64,000 nucleotides of DNA, taken from positions 1 to 64,000 of the forward strand of contig NZ_JBHSRF010000005.1 of NCBI RefSeq assembly GCF_042658925.1, given 5' to 3'. The position numbers and the translations under genes were made by a program. Below are positions 52,861 to 63,517 of the stretch, one piece after another. Positions within the stretch are counted from its first letter, which is position 1. Every line of letters starts with the position of its first letter. This DNA comes from Sphaerisporangium aureirubrum (GTDB taxonomy: Bacteria > Actinomycetota > Actinomycetes > Streptosporangiales > Streptosporangiaceae). A model generated the notes under the pieces. It was not told the origin of the DNA and searched no databases. It saw nothing but the letters and a program-made list of their open reading frames with translations.

Positions 52861-52874
52861 TCTCGGTATATGGC
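52845..52874. promoter_or_regulatory. Perfect 10-bp inverted repeat with 10-base spacer
   Basis: GCCATATACC (52845-52854) and GGTATATGGC (52865-52874) are exact reverse complements. The spacer includes the TAA stop of the MerB-like gene. AT-rich arms and a symmetric 10-base spacer look like an operator (two sites one helical turn apart); a terminator is possible but the stem is AT-rich. The surrounding 52850-52990 is unusually AT-rich for this window. Confidence 0.55.
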
Positions 52875-53033
52875 TGCTGCACATCGCGGAACCTGTACTT
52901 AGTGGTTAGCCGCAATGGTTAGGGTAGTCATACGGATTCGATCCACTGTGATCCGTTATATGCGGTTTGCGGGTCCCTGATCGGGACAGTGGGTTAAAAG
53001 TTCTGCAACGTCCGTTTCCCCCTGGAGAAGTTC

Positions 53034-53810
53034 GTGGCCATCGACCTCGTGACGCGCAATGCCTGGGGTGCCCGGGCGCCGCGCGGCTCCTATTCGAATC
53101 TTTCGTCCACCAAGGGCGTCAAGGTGCACTACACCGGCGGCCGGGTCGACCCGGCGATCGTCAACGACCACGCCAGGTGCGTCGCCGTGGTGAAGTCCAT
53201 CCAGAACCAGCACATGGACGGGAACGGCTGGATGGACATCGGCTACTCGATGGTGGCCTGCCCGCACCGCAAGGTGTTCGTCGGGCGCGGCCCGCACCAC
53301 CTGCCCGCCGCCAACGGGCCGGGCCTCAACTCCGGGCACTACGCCGTGCTCGGGCTGGTCGGCAACACGGGGCTGGTCAAGCCGCCGGACGCCATGCTGC
53401 ACGGCATCGTCGACGCGATCGAGTACCTTCGCGCCGAGGGCGGCGCCGGCCGGGAGATCAAGGGCCACCGCGACGGGTACGCCACCGAGTGCCCCGGCGC
53501 GGAGCTGTACGCCTGGGTCAAGAAGGGCGCCCCGCGCCCCGGCGGCGACCCCGACCCCGGGCCGCCCGGCGAGCAGCACCCCAAGTGGTCCGGACGGCTG
53601 CTGAAGTACCCGCCGGTCATGCGCGGCGAGGACGTGCGCACCTGGCAGGGCCAGATGGACAAGCGCGGCTGGACCATCGACGTGGACGGCGCCTACGGCG
53701 AGCAGTCCCGGGACGTGTGCATCGGCTTCCAGCAGCAGCAGGGCCTCGACGACGACGGCGTCGTCGGCCGCCTCACCTGGAACGCCGCCTTCGAGGCCCC
53801 CATCACCTGA
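53034..53810 (+). CDS. PGRP-type N-acetylmuramoyl-L-alanine amidase with peptidoglycan-binding domain
   Basis: A 258-residue cell-wall hydrolase. Residues 8-165 are an Amidase_2/PGRP domain with zinc ligands His in KVHYTGG, His in IKGHRDG and Cys in ECPG; a Gly/Pro linker follows, and residues about 190-255 form a PG_binding_1 domain (VMRGEDVRTWQGQMDKRGW). GTG 53034 follows GGAGAAG. There is no signal peptide, as in phage endolysins that need a holin, though no holin or phage genes are adjacent. Confidence 0.9.
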   Translation: MAIDLVTRNAWGARAPRGSYSNLSSTKGVKVHYTGGRVDPAIVNDHARCVAVVKSIQNQHMDGNGWMDIGYSMVACPHRKVFVGRGPHHLPAANGPGLNSGHYAVLGLVGNTGLVKPPDAMLHGIVDAIEYLRAEGGAGREIKGHRDGYATECPGAELYAWVKKGAPRPGGDPDPGPPGEQHPKWSGRLLKYPPVMRGEDVRTWQGQMDKRGWTIDVDGAYGEQSRDVCIGFQQQQGLDDDGVVGRLTWNAAFEAPIT

Positions 53811-53832
53811 CCTTTCTCCCGCGTACACCGCC

Positions 53833-53862
53833 CGCCGCCGCCCCCGCTCCGGGACGGCGGCG
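53833..53862 (+). terminator. Hairpin after the amidase gene
   Basis: CGCCGCC (53833-53839) pairs with GGCGGCG (53856-53862), with an inner CCCG/CGGG pair (53843-53846 / 53850-53853). It begins 22 bases after the stop codon. Confidence 0.5.
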
Positions 53863-53934
53863 TTCGCGTGCCCGGCCCCTGAGCCGCGTGCCCCGCGGAC
53901 GGGCGGGCACGGGCCGTGGCCGGGGAACGCGGGC

Positions 53935-54028
53935 CGGTGCCGCCGGGCGGGTGCCGCCGGGCGGGGGACGCGGGGCGGTGCCGCCGGGCGGGGGACGCGG
54001 GGCGGTGCCGTTGGCCGGGGGACGCGGG
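53935..54028. repeat. Intergenic tandem repeat of a roughly 27-base GC-rich unit
   Basis: Units begin near 53935 (shortened), 53951, 53976 and 54003. The best two read CGGTGCCGCCGGGCGG then GGGACGCGGGG; a related degenerate unit lies at about 53912. The array sits in the 344-base gap between the amidase and mutA genes, where no gene is seen. The reverse strand is open as a Pro/Arg/Gly repeat but lacks a start with coding character. Confidence 0.7.
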
Positions 54029-54154
54029 CGATAACGTGGGCTCGGGGGCGTACGCGGTGCGCTTTCCGTCCGGGATGGGCGGGATCGCCGCGATCTTCGT
54101 GTCGTGGGCGCCCCGGCGGCTCCACGGGGCCGCGCAACGCTTAGCATCCAGGAC

Positions 54155-55959
54155 ATGACGGTGCAGCCTGACCGGCTACGGCCGGATCCCGGTTTCCCGG
54201 CCGCGACGCGGGAGGAGTGGCGGCGGCTGGCCGCCGCCGTGCTCCGCAGATCCGGGGCCGAGGCCGGATCCCCCGAGGAGGCCCTGGCCTACACGACCTA
54301 CGACGGCGTTGTGGTGCGGCCGCTGTACGACCCGGGCGACCTGCCCGTCGACCCGGGCCTACCGGGTTTCGCCCCCTACGTCCGGGGCGGCCGGCCGGTG
54401 AGCGGCGCGGAGCCCGGCTGGGACGTCCGCCAGCGGCACGCCCACCCCGACCCCGCGACCTCCCGCGAGGCCGTGCTCGCCGACCTGGAGAACGGCGTCA
54501 CCTCCCTCTGGCTGGTCCTCGGCGACGACGGCCTGGATCCCGCCGCGCTCCCCGAGGTGCTGGACGGCGTCCTGCTCGACCTCGCGCCGGTCGTCCTGGA
54601 CGCGGGCGCCCGCACCGCCGAGGCCGCCGCGACGTACCTCCGGCTGGCGGCCCCCAAGGGCGCCGCCCCCGGCGGGAACCTCGGCGCCGACCCGATCGGC
54701 CTGCGGGCCCGCACCGGGGCCACGGCCCCGCTGGACCTCCCCGCCCTCGCCGGACTCGCCGCGGAGCACGGCCTGCGCGCGATCACCATCGACGCCACGC
54801 CGTACCACGACGCCGGCGGCGCCGACGCCGAGGAGCTCGGCTGCTCGATCGCCACCGGCGTCGCCTACCTGCGCGTCCTCACCGATGCCGGGCTGACCGA
54901 ACGGGAGGCGTTCGAGCAGATCGCGTTCCGGTACGCCGCCACCGCCGACCAGTTCCTCACCATCGCCAAGTTCCGCGCCGCGCGGCGCCTGTGGGCCAGG
55001 GTCGCCGAGGCTTGCGGCGTGCACGACGGCGCCGGACAGGTGCAGCACGCCGTCACGTCCTCGGCGATGATGACCGCCCGCGACCCGTGGGTGAACATGC
55101 TGCGCACCACGCTGGCCTGCTTCGCCGCGGGCGTCGGCGGCGCGGACGCCGTCACCGTCCAGCCGTTCGACGCGCGCCTCGGCCTGCCCGACGCCTTCGC
55201 CCGGCGCATCGCCCGCAACACCCACGCCCTGCTGGTCGAGGAGGCCGGGGTGGCCCGGGTGATCGACCCGGCCGGCGGGTCCTGGTACGTCGAGCGGCTC
55301 ACCGCCGACCTGGCCGGGCGCGCCTGGGAGTGGTTCCAGGAGATCGAGCGCGCGGGCGGCGCCGAGGCCGCCCTGGACCGGCTGATCCCCGAGCGCCTCG
55401 CCGCCACCTGGGAGCGCAGGTCCCGCGACATCGCCCACCGCGCCGCCCCCCTCACCGGGGTCAGCGAGTTCCCCAACCTGGACGAACGCCTGCCCGTCCG
55501 CGAGCCCGCCCCCCGTCCCGCGGGCGGCGGCCTGCCCCGGGTGCACTACGCGCGGGGCTTCGAGGACCTGCGGGACCGCGCCGACCGCGCGCCCACCCGC
55601 CCGGCGGTGTTCCTCGCCACCATCGGCCCGGTCGCCGCGCACACCGCCAGGGCGTCGTTCGCCGCCAACCTCTTCCAGGCGGGCGGCCTCGCCACCGTGA
55701 CCGGCGGCACGGGCACCGACCCCGCGGAGATCGCCGCGGCGTTCCGCCAGGCCGGGACCACCGTGGCGTGCCTGTGCTCCAGCGACGCGCTCTACGCCGA
55801 GCACGCCTCCGCCGTCGCCGCCGCGCTGCGCGGGGCAGGGGCGAAACGCGTCTGGCTGGCGGGCCGCGGCCGTCACGACGGGGTGGACGCCACCGTGCAC
55901 GCCGGATGCGACGCGCTCGCCGCGCTGAACACGACGTTCGACGACCTGGGAGTGGCCCC

Positions 55960-55963
<4 letters not shown>
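54155..55963 (+). CDS. mutA: Methylmalonyl-CoA mutase small (beta) subunit
   Basis: A 602-residue MutA-type subunit. It has the TIM-barrel of the mutase family (YTTYDGVVVRPLYDPGDLP near the start) but lacks the DxHxxG cobalamin motif, as expected for the small subunit. With the large subunit it forms the heterodimer that interconverts (R)-methylmalonyl-CoA and succinyl-CoA. It is slightly shorter than usual (about 600-640 residues). ATG 54155 follows AGGAC closely. Its stop overlaps the large-subunit start by 4 bases. Confidence 0.95.
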
Positions 55964-58134
<2,171 letters not shown>

Positions 58135-58142
58135 GCCCCGGC

Positions 58143-59183
58143 ATGCCGCGTCTCGACGAATACCTCCACGGCGTGCGGGCCGGTTCGGTGGGCTGGATCG
58201 CCCGGGCCATCACGCTCGTGGAGTCCACCCGGGCCGACCACCGCGAGCTCGCCCAGCGGCTGCTCGTCGAGCTGACCCCGCTGGCGGGCAAGGCCAGGCG
58301 GGTCGGCGTCACCGGCGTGCCCGGCGTCGGCAAGTCGACGTTCATCGACGCGCTCGGCGTCCACCTGACCGGGGAGGGGCACCGGGTCGCGGTGCTCGCC
58401 GTCGACCCGTCGTCCACCCGGACCGGCGGCAGCATCCTCGGCGACAAGACCCGGATGGCCCGCCTGGCCACCGACCCCGCCGCGTTCATCAGGCCCTCGC
58501 CGACCTCGGGCACCCTCGGCGGCGTCACCAAGGCCACCCGGGAGGCGATGGTGGTGGTCGAGGCGGCCGGGTTCGACGTCGTGCTGGTCGAGACCGTCGG
58601 CGTCGGCCAGTCGGAGACCGCGGTCGCCGAGATGGTGGACACCTTCCTGCTGCTCGCCCTGGCGAGGACCGGCGACCAGCTCCAGGGCATCAAGAAGGGC
58701 GTGCTGGAGCTGGCCGACGTCATCGCGGTGAACAAGGCCGACGGGCCGCACGAGACGGACGCCCGCCGGGCCGCCCGCGAGCTGGCCGGCGCGCTGCGGC
58801 TGCTGCGCGGCCCCGGCGGCGGATGGGACGTCCCGGTGCTGACCTGCAGCGGGATGGAGGGCACCGGCCTTTCCGAGCTGTGGCGGCACATCGTGCGCCA
58901 CCAGGACCTGCTGGAGTCGTCCGGCGAGCTCGCGGGCAAGCGCCGCCGCCAGCAGGTCGGCTGGACCCGCACGCTGGTGCGCGACCGGCTGCTGGCCCGC
59001 CTGGCCGAGGACGCCTCGGTCGCGGCCGTCGCCGCCGAGGCGGAGCGCGAGGTGCTGAACGGCACCCTCACCCCCGCGCTGGCGGCCGACCGGGTGCTGG
59101 CGGCCTTCACAGCCGCACTCGGCTCCGGTGCGCCCCCGGTGTCAAAGATCCCCTCCGATCGGGACAGAGAGCCAACCGAGTAG
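58143..59183 (+). CDS. meaB: MeaB/ArgK-type G-protein chaperone of methylmalonyl-CoA mutase
   Basis: A 346-residue P-loop GTPase (SIMIBI class). Walker A is GVPGVGKST, a switch-type VDPSSTRTGGSILGDKTRM and DVVLVETVGVGQSE follow, and NKAD is the guanine specificity motif. It loads and protects cobalamin on the mutase. ATG 58143 is chosen; TTG 58131 overlaps the mutB stop by four bases and is an alternative. Third gene of the mutase operon. Confidence 0.95.
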   Translation: MPRLDEYLHGVRAGSVGWIARAITLVESTRADHRELAQRLLVELTPLAGKARRVGVTGVPGVGKSTFIDALGVHLTGEGHRVAVLAVDPSSTRTGGSILGDKTRMARLATDPAAFIRPSPTSGTLGGVTKATREAMVVVEAAGFDVVLVETVGVGQSETAVAEMVDTFLLLALARTGDQLQGIKKGVLELADVIAVNKADGPHETDARRAARELAGALRLLRGPGGGWDVPVLTCSGMEGTGLSELWRHIVRHQDLLESSGELAGKRRRQQVGWTRTLVRDRLLARLAEDASVAAVAAEAEREVLNGTLTPALAADRVLAAFTAALGSGAPPVSKIPSDRDREPTE

Positions 59184-59275
59184 AAGATTTCCATTGCCGG
59201 CCGAAGGCATCCTCACCCTCCCGTGGACCCCGGTGGTGTCACCATTACGACACGTCCGGTCACAGGAGGTGCACG

Positions 59276-61294
59276 ATGAGCGGCGATCCGATGCTTCCAC
59301 GGTCAGTGGCACGGGCGCTCGGCGCCTACCGCGCCTCGCTGGCCGAGTACGGCATGGGCTGGGGCGAGCCCCTGATCCCGTACGTGCGGCTGATGAGCCT
59401 GTCCCGGTTCGTCAGCGAGGAGGCCTTCTTCCGCGCGGCCTTCGCCCGGGTGCGGGCCCAGGAACCGGACGCCTCGGCGGCCGAGCACGGCACGCGGGTG
59501 CTGGACCTCGACTTCGACGAGGTGCTGCGCGACGCCGTCGGCGGCGACCCGCCGGACGGGCTCGCGGTGGTGCGCCTCACGCCGTCCGGGCCCCGCCTGA
59601 CCGGCAGGCCGGTCACCGTGCTCGACGGACGGCCGATGCCGCTGGCACTGCTGCTGGACAACGCCGGCCCCGGCGAGGCCGAGGCGGGCGTCGGCGGGCA
59701 GGAGGTGCGGCTGCCGCCCGGCGGCGCCCGCCTGCTGGACGTCGACACCGCCACCGAGGTCACCGCCGGCGGCACCCGCCTCGCCCTCGGCACGCTCACC
59801 CGCCCCGCGCCGTCCGTTCGGCTGCGGCTGCGCGCCGGGTTCCCCTGCCGGTGGAGCGTGTGGAGCGAGGACGGCCAGGGCTGGTACCCGCCGGGCGCCC
59901 CGCCGCGCCGCGACTACCACGGCACCCCCTACTTCCACGGCGACGACCTGCTCCTGGAGGTGCCCGCCGGGCCGCTCACCGTCCGGGTGACCCGCGGCAT
60001 GGAGTACGGCATCGCCGAGACCGCCGTCACGCCCGCCCCGGCGGGGGAGACCCTGGTCGAGCTGGCCCCCGAGCGGCTGTACGACGCCGCGGCCGGCGGC
60101 TGGTACGGCGCGGACCTGCACGTGCACCTCAACTTCGCCGGGGACGTGGTCGCCACGCCCGCCATGGCCGCCGCCATGCAGCACGGCGAGGACCTCCACG
60201 TGCTCAACCTGCTGGCGTCCAACATCGCCGGGGACCGCGTGTTCGACCGCGAGGCGCTGGAGCACTGGGCCGGGCAGGACCTTCCGTGGTCGGACGGCAC
60301 GCACGTGGCGCGGATGGGGTTCGAGTACCGCAACGACCTGCTCGGCCACCTGCACGCGTTCGGCACGACCGCCCCGCCGAGTGTGTACCACTCGGGGTTC
60401 GGCGGGGCGCCCGACTGGCCGCCGAGCGGCGCCGTCTGCGAGGAGCTGCGGCGGCGCGGCGCCGTCATCGGGTACGCCCACGCCTTCAAGACGCCCATCG
60501 AGACGCCCGAGCAGATCATCGGCGACGGGGCGCGGCAGTGCACGGCGCGGATGGCCGTGGTGGACGCCGCGCTCGGGCTGGTGGACGCCATGGAGGTGCT
60601 CCACTACGCCTCGGCGGTGGGCTCCTCGTCCGTGTACCGTCGGCTGCTCGGCGGCGGCAACCGGCTGGCCGCCGTGGCGGGCACCGACGCCATGCTGTCG
60701 TTCACCCGGCAGCGCATGGAGATGGTGTCCAGCCCGCTCGGCTGGGAACGCACCTACGCCCGGCTCGCCGGGCCGCTCACCGCCGACGCGTACGCCGAGG
60801 CCGTCCGCCGGGGGCGCACCTTCGCCACCACCGGCCCGTTCCTGCGGCTCACCGTCGACGGCGCCGAGCCCGGCGACACCGTCGAGCCACGCCCCGGCGA
60901 CCGGATCCGCGTCACCGCGCACGCCGTCGGCCCCGAGGTCGAGCGCCTGGTGATCCGCACCGCGGACGGCGTCCTCGCCGAAGGCCCGCCGGACGAACTC
61001 ACCGCCGAGTTCGTCGTCCGCACCCCCACCTACGTGGTCGCGGTGGCCGACGGCGGCTCCCACCCGAGGTCCCTGTTCACCGGCGTCTACGCCCACACCA
61101 GCCCCGTCTACCTGGACGTCGCCCGCCGCCGCGTCGCCCGACCCGAAGACGTCCGCTGGTGCCTCGACTGGATCGACCGCCTGGAAAAACTGGTCCGCGA
61201 CCACGCCGACCTCCACACCCGCGCCCAGCTCGAAGACCACCTGTCCTACATCGACGAGGCCCGCCGCGTGTACATGTCCCGCCTCACCCGCTAA
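59276..61294 (+). CDS. CehA/McbA-family metallohydrolase (PHP-like)
   Basis: A 672-residue protein. Residues about 130-270 are beta-rich, and from about 278 a PHP/CehA-McbA metallohydrolase domain begins with GADLHVHLNFAGD, whose His residues bind metal; further metal-site candidates are in GYAHAFKTP and AGTDAML. AGGAGGT precedes the ATG. Named relatives hydrolyse carbaryl or microcin B17-type substrates, but most are uncharacterised. It follows the mutase operon by 92 bases on the same strand, perhaps transcribed separately. Confidence 0.8.
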   Translation: MSGDPMLPRSVARALGAYRASLAEYGMGWGEPLIPYVRLMSLSRFVSEEAFFRAAFARVRAQEPDASAAEHGTRVLDLDFDEVLRDAVGGDPPDGLAVVRLTPSGPRLTGRPVTVLDGRPMPLALLLDNAGPGEAEAGVGGQEVRLPPGGARLLDVDTATEVTAGGTRLALGTLTRPAPSVRLRLRAGFPCRWSVWSEDGQGWYPPGAPPRRDYHGTPYFHGDDLLLEVPAGPLTVRVTRGMEYGIAETAVTPAPAGETLVELAPERLYDAAAGGWYGADLHVHLNFAGDVVATPAMAAAMQHGEDLHVLNLLASNIAGDRVFDREALEHWAGQDLPWSDGTHVARMGFEYRNDLLGHLHAFGTTAPPSVYHSGFGGAPDWPPSGAVCEELRRRGAVIGYAHAFKTPIETPEQIIGDGARQCTARMAVVDAALGLVDAMEVLHYASAVGSSSVYRRLLGGGNRLAAVAGTDAMLSFTRQRMEMVSSPLGWERTYARLAGPLTADAYAEAVRRGRTFATTGPFLRLTVDGAEPGDTVEPRPGDRIRVTAHAVGPEVERLVIRTADGVLAEGPPDELTAEFVVRTPTYVVAVADGGSHPRSLFTGVYAHTSPVYLDVARRRVARPEDVRWCLDWIDRLEKLVRDHADLHTRAQLEDHLSYIDEARRVYMSRLTR

Positions 61295-61332
61295 GACGAC
61301 TGCCCAGCCCCCCGCTGGGCATTGATCCCGTC

Positions 61333-62232
61333 ATGCACGAAGGCACCAACCATCCACCCCTCGGGACCCCCCGGGAGCAGGAGACGCTCACGCCCCCACC
61401 GTCCACCCAGCCGCCCGGCCGGCATCCCCTCCGCGCCGTCCGTGAGCGCGAACCCGTCGGCTTGGACGCGGCCCGCGCCGTCCGCGAGCGCGTGGCGGTC
61501 AGGATGGGGGCGGCACGCGCCGCCCACGGACGCGTACCGGCCGAGCCGTCCGCGTGGCGCCTCGGTTTCGCCAAGGGGGCGAACACGGGGCGGGCGTGGC
61601 GCGGCGTGCCTGCCGTCTTCCGGCCCAGCCTGCGCGGGCGGGTCAAAAGGCGGCTCAACGCGCTGGACAAGCGACTGTTCCGGCAGGTGGCCAGCGCGCA
61701 TCTGCCGGGGTTCGACCGCGTGCTGCCACCGCTGTCGCGGGCCGCGGACAACTCGGTGCTGTGGGCGGGGATCGCGGCGGCGCTGGCGTCCACCGGGCGT
61801 GTCCGGCTGCGGCGCGCCGCCACCCGTGGTCTGCTGGCCATCGGCCTGGCCAGCCCGCTGGTGAACCTGCTCGGCAAGCAGGCGTTCGCCCGCAACCGCC
61901 CCTCCATCGCCGACTTCCCGCTGGCCCGTCTGGGCCGCGTGCCCACGTCCCATTCCTTCCCGTCCGGCCACTCCGCCTCGGCCGCCGCGTTCGCCGCCGG
62001 CGTCGCCCTGGAAGCCCCGCCCGAGATAGCCGTCCCCGTGGCGGTCGCCGCCGGCGCCGTCTGCTTCTCCCGCGTCTACACCGGCGTCCACTACCCCGGC
62101 GACGTCCTGGCCGGAGCCTCCGTGGGCATAGCCGCCGCCATACTCACCGGCCGCCTGATGCCCCGCACCACCCGGGACCACCCCCGCCTCCCATCCGGGC
62201 CCGACCGGTCGTCTCCCGCGCGAACGGACTGA
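61333..62232 (+). CDS. PAP2-family phosphatase
   Basis: A membrane phosphatase of about 299 residues with the three PAP2 motifs: KQAFARNRP, FPSGHSASAAAF and SRVYTGVHYPGD. The N-terminal 100 residues are polar, Arg/Ala-rich and partly repetitive (ARAVRERVAVRMGAARAAHG). Five hydrophobic helices follow. It should remove phosphate from lipid phosphates such as undecaprenyl diphosphate or phosphatidic acid. The start is uncertain: ATG 61333 has a weak site, and a later GTG/ATG near 61500 could be used. Confidence 0.87.
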   Translation: MHEGTNHPPLGTPREQETLTPPPSTQPPGRHPLRAVREREPVGLDAARAVRERVAVRMGAARAAHGRVPAEPSAWRLGFAKGANTGRAWRGVPAVFRPSLRGRVKRRLNALDKRLFRQVASAHLPGFDRVLPPLSRAADNSVLWAGIAAALASTGRVRLRRAATRGLLAIGLASPLVNLLGKQAFARNRPSIADFPLARLGRVPTSHSFPSGHSASAAAFAAGVALEAPPEIAVPVAVAAGAVCFSRVYTGVHYPGDVLAGASVGIAAAILTGRLMPRTTRDHPRLPSGPDRSSPARTD

Positions 62233-62268
62233 ACCCGTGCTCGTCGCCGTCGTACTCGGCGGTCGGCG

Positions 62269-63030
62269 TTACTCGTGCCGTTCCAGGGTGAGGAGCGGCT
62301 CGGAGAAGACAGGCGCCGGTGCGTCGGGATCGGCGGCGACGACCTGCTCCAGGCGGCGGAAGCCGGTCTCCACCTCATTGGGACCGAGGTGCGCGAAGAA
62401 CGAGAGGGTGCGCAGGCGCAGCCGCTGGAGCATGTCACGGCGGGTGCCGGTGGAGGGCTCGGTGACCGTGCCGAAGCCGGTGACGCGCCAGCCGGCCGAC
62501 GTGAACATCGCGATGGCCTCATGCAGCGGCTGGAACTGCGAGGTGTCCACCTCAAGGCCGCGCGGGAAGTGCTCCAGCCACCACGGGCGGGGATGGTGGT
62601 CGCTGAAATTCGCGCGCAGCAGCAGCCGCCCGGCGGGCTTGAGCACCCTGGCCAGCTCCCGGACCGCCCGCGGCTTGTCCTGGACGTGGTGCCAGGACAG
62701 GAACATGAGGGCGTAGTCGGCGCCGCCGGACGGGACCGGCATGTCCTCGGCGGAGCCTGCCAGATACCGCACGCCGGGATGCGAGGACTGCGCCTGCGCT
62801 ATCTCGCGCATCCGGACCGCCGGCTCGACCCCGGTCACCGGCCCGAACTCTCGCGCCAGCGCGGGGGTGAACCTGCCGGTCCCCGACCCGACGTCCAGCC
62901 CCGCCAGCGGACGGCGCTCGGGGAGCACCGCTTCGAAGGCGTCGATCCATGTCCGCAGTTGCCGCTCGGTGAGCGCCCGTCCACGCGCGTAGTTCTGGTA
63001 CTGCTCCGTGTCGTAGTCGATCCGTCTCAT
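62269..63030 (-). CDS. Class I SAM-dependent methyltransferase
   Basis: A 253-residue UbiE-like methyltransferase. Motif I is LDVGSGTGRFTPAL, then GVEPAVRMREIA, then DYALMFLSWHHVQDKP and the LKPAGRLLLRANF post-motif. ATG 63030 follows GGGAG by six bases. The substrate is unknown. A palindromic site lies 41 bases upstream of the start. It is convergent with the PAP2 gene. Confidence 0.9.
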   Translation of the reverse strand: MRRIDYDTEQYQNYARGRALTERQLRTWIDAFEAVLPERRPLAGLDVGSGTGRFTPALAREFGPVTGVEPAVRMREIAQAQSSHPGVRYLAGSAEDMPVPSGGADYALMFLSWHHVQDKPRAVRELARVLKPAGRLLLRANFSDHHPRPWWLEHFPRGLEVDTSQFQPLHEAIAMFTSAGWRVTGFGTVTEPSTGTRRDMLQRLRLRTLSFFAHLGPNEVETGFRRLEQVVAADPDAPAPVFSEPLLTLERHE

Positions 63031-63071
63031 CGCGGCTCCCAAAGGTCAGCCGGGCCACGGCGATTGTCAGC

Positions 63072-63103
63072 CCGATATATCGGCCCGATACATTGGCACG
63101 ATA
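63072..63103. promoter_or_regulatory. Palindrome plus CGATA direct repeats upstream of the methyltransferase
   Basis: CCGATATATCGG (63072-63083) is a perfect 12-base palindrome. CGATA occurs at 63073, 63086 and 63099, a regular 13-base spacing. The cluster lies 41-73 bases upstream of the methyltransferase start and could be a repressor operator over its promoter. Confidence 0.45.
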
Positions 63104-63482
63104 GGTGGCGTCGCCTCATGCCGCAAGCGAGGGATGGCGGCCGGGCATGCCCGCATCGCGGTGATCAGCCAGGTCAAAGCAGGGCTGGACATGGGCGAAA
63201 GCTGTCGCACAAGCGGACTGCGCGCTTCGCGCGCCGAGGCGGGGGGGTGTTCTCGTGCGGGGGACCACCCTCCGCACCCCTGGACCTGCGGCGATCCCCG
63301 GCGCCGATGCGATGGGTCGTGGCGCGGGCGGATTCGGCACCGGCTTACGGCGGAAACGTGTCCGGGGTGGAACGGGCCATGGACGCGGCGGCTTGTGCCG
63401 GGGCGGGCGGGGGGCATGACCGGAGGACTTAACCGAAGTGGTGCGAGCTGTATGACCTCTGCCGTATCGGGCGCCGAGCGCC
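63104..63482. other. Intergenic region, no gene seen
   Basis: No frame here has convincing coding character on either strand. Short GC-rich stretches occur, such as GCGCGCTTCGCGCGC near 63220 (a small hairpin), but nothing assignable to a known element. Confidence 0.4.
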
Positions 63483-63511
63483 TTGACAGCGGCAGGGGAC
63501 TCCCCGATCAT
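63483..63511 (+). promoter_or_regulatory. Candidate leaderless promoter of the terminal lipoprotein gene
   Basis: TTGACA (63483-63488) is a perfect -35 match, and GATCAT (63506-63511) follows after 17 bases. The GTG start at 63518 is 7 bases beyond, so the transcript would begin at or beside the start codon. Leaderless messages are common in actinobacteria, and no Shine-Dalgarno sequence precedes this GTG. Confidence 0.45.
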
Positions 63512-63517
63512 CGGCAG

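Noticed and set aside
52970..52990. Short inverted repeat GTCCC-TGATC-GGGAC
   Set aside because: Only five base pairs per arm in a GC-rich genome; likely by chance.
53803..54156. Minus-strand open frame of 117 residues over the tandem repeats
   Set aside because: Low-complexity Pro/Arg/Gly repeats, no start context.
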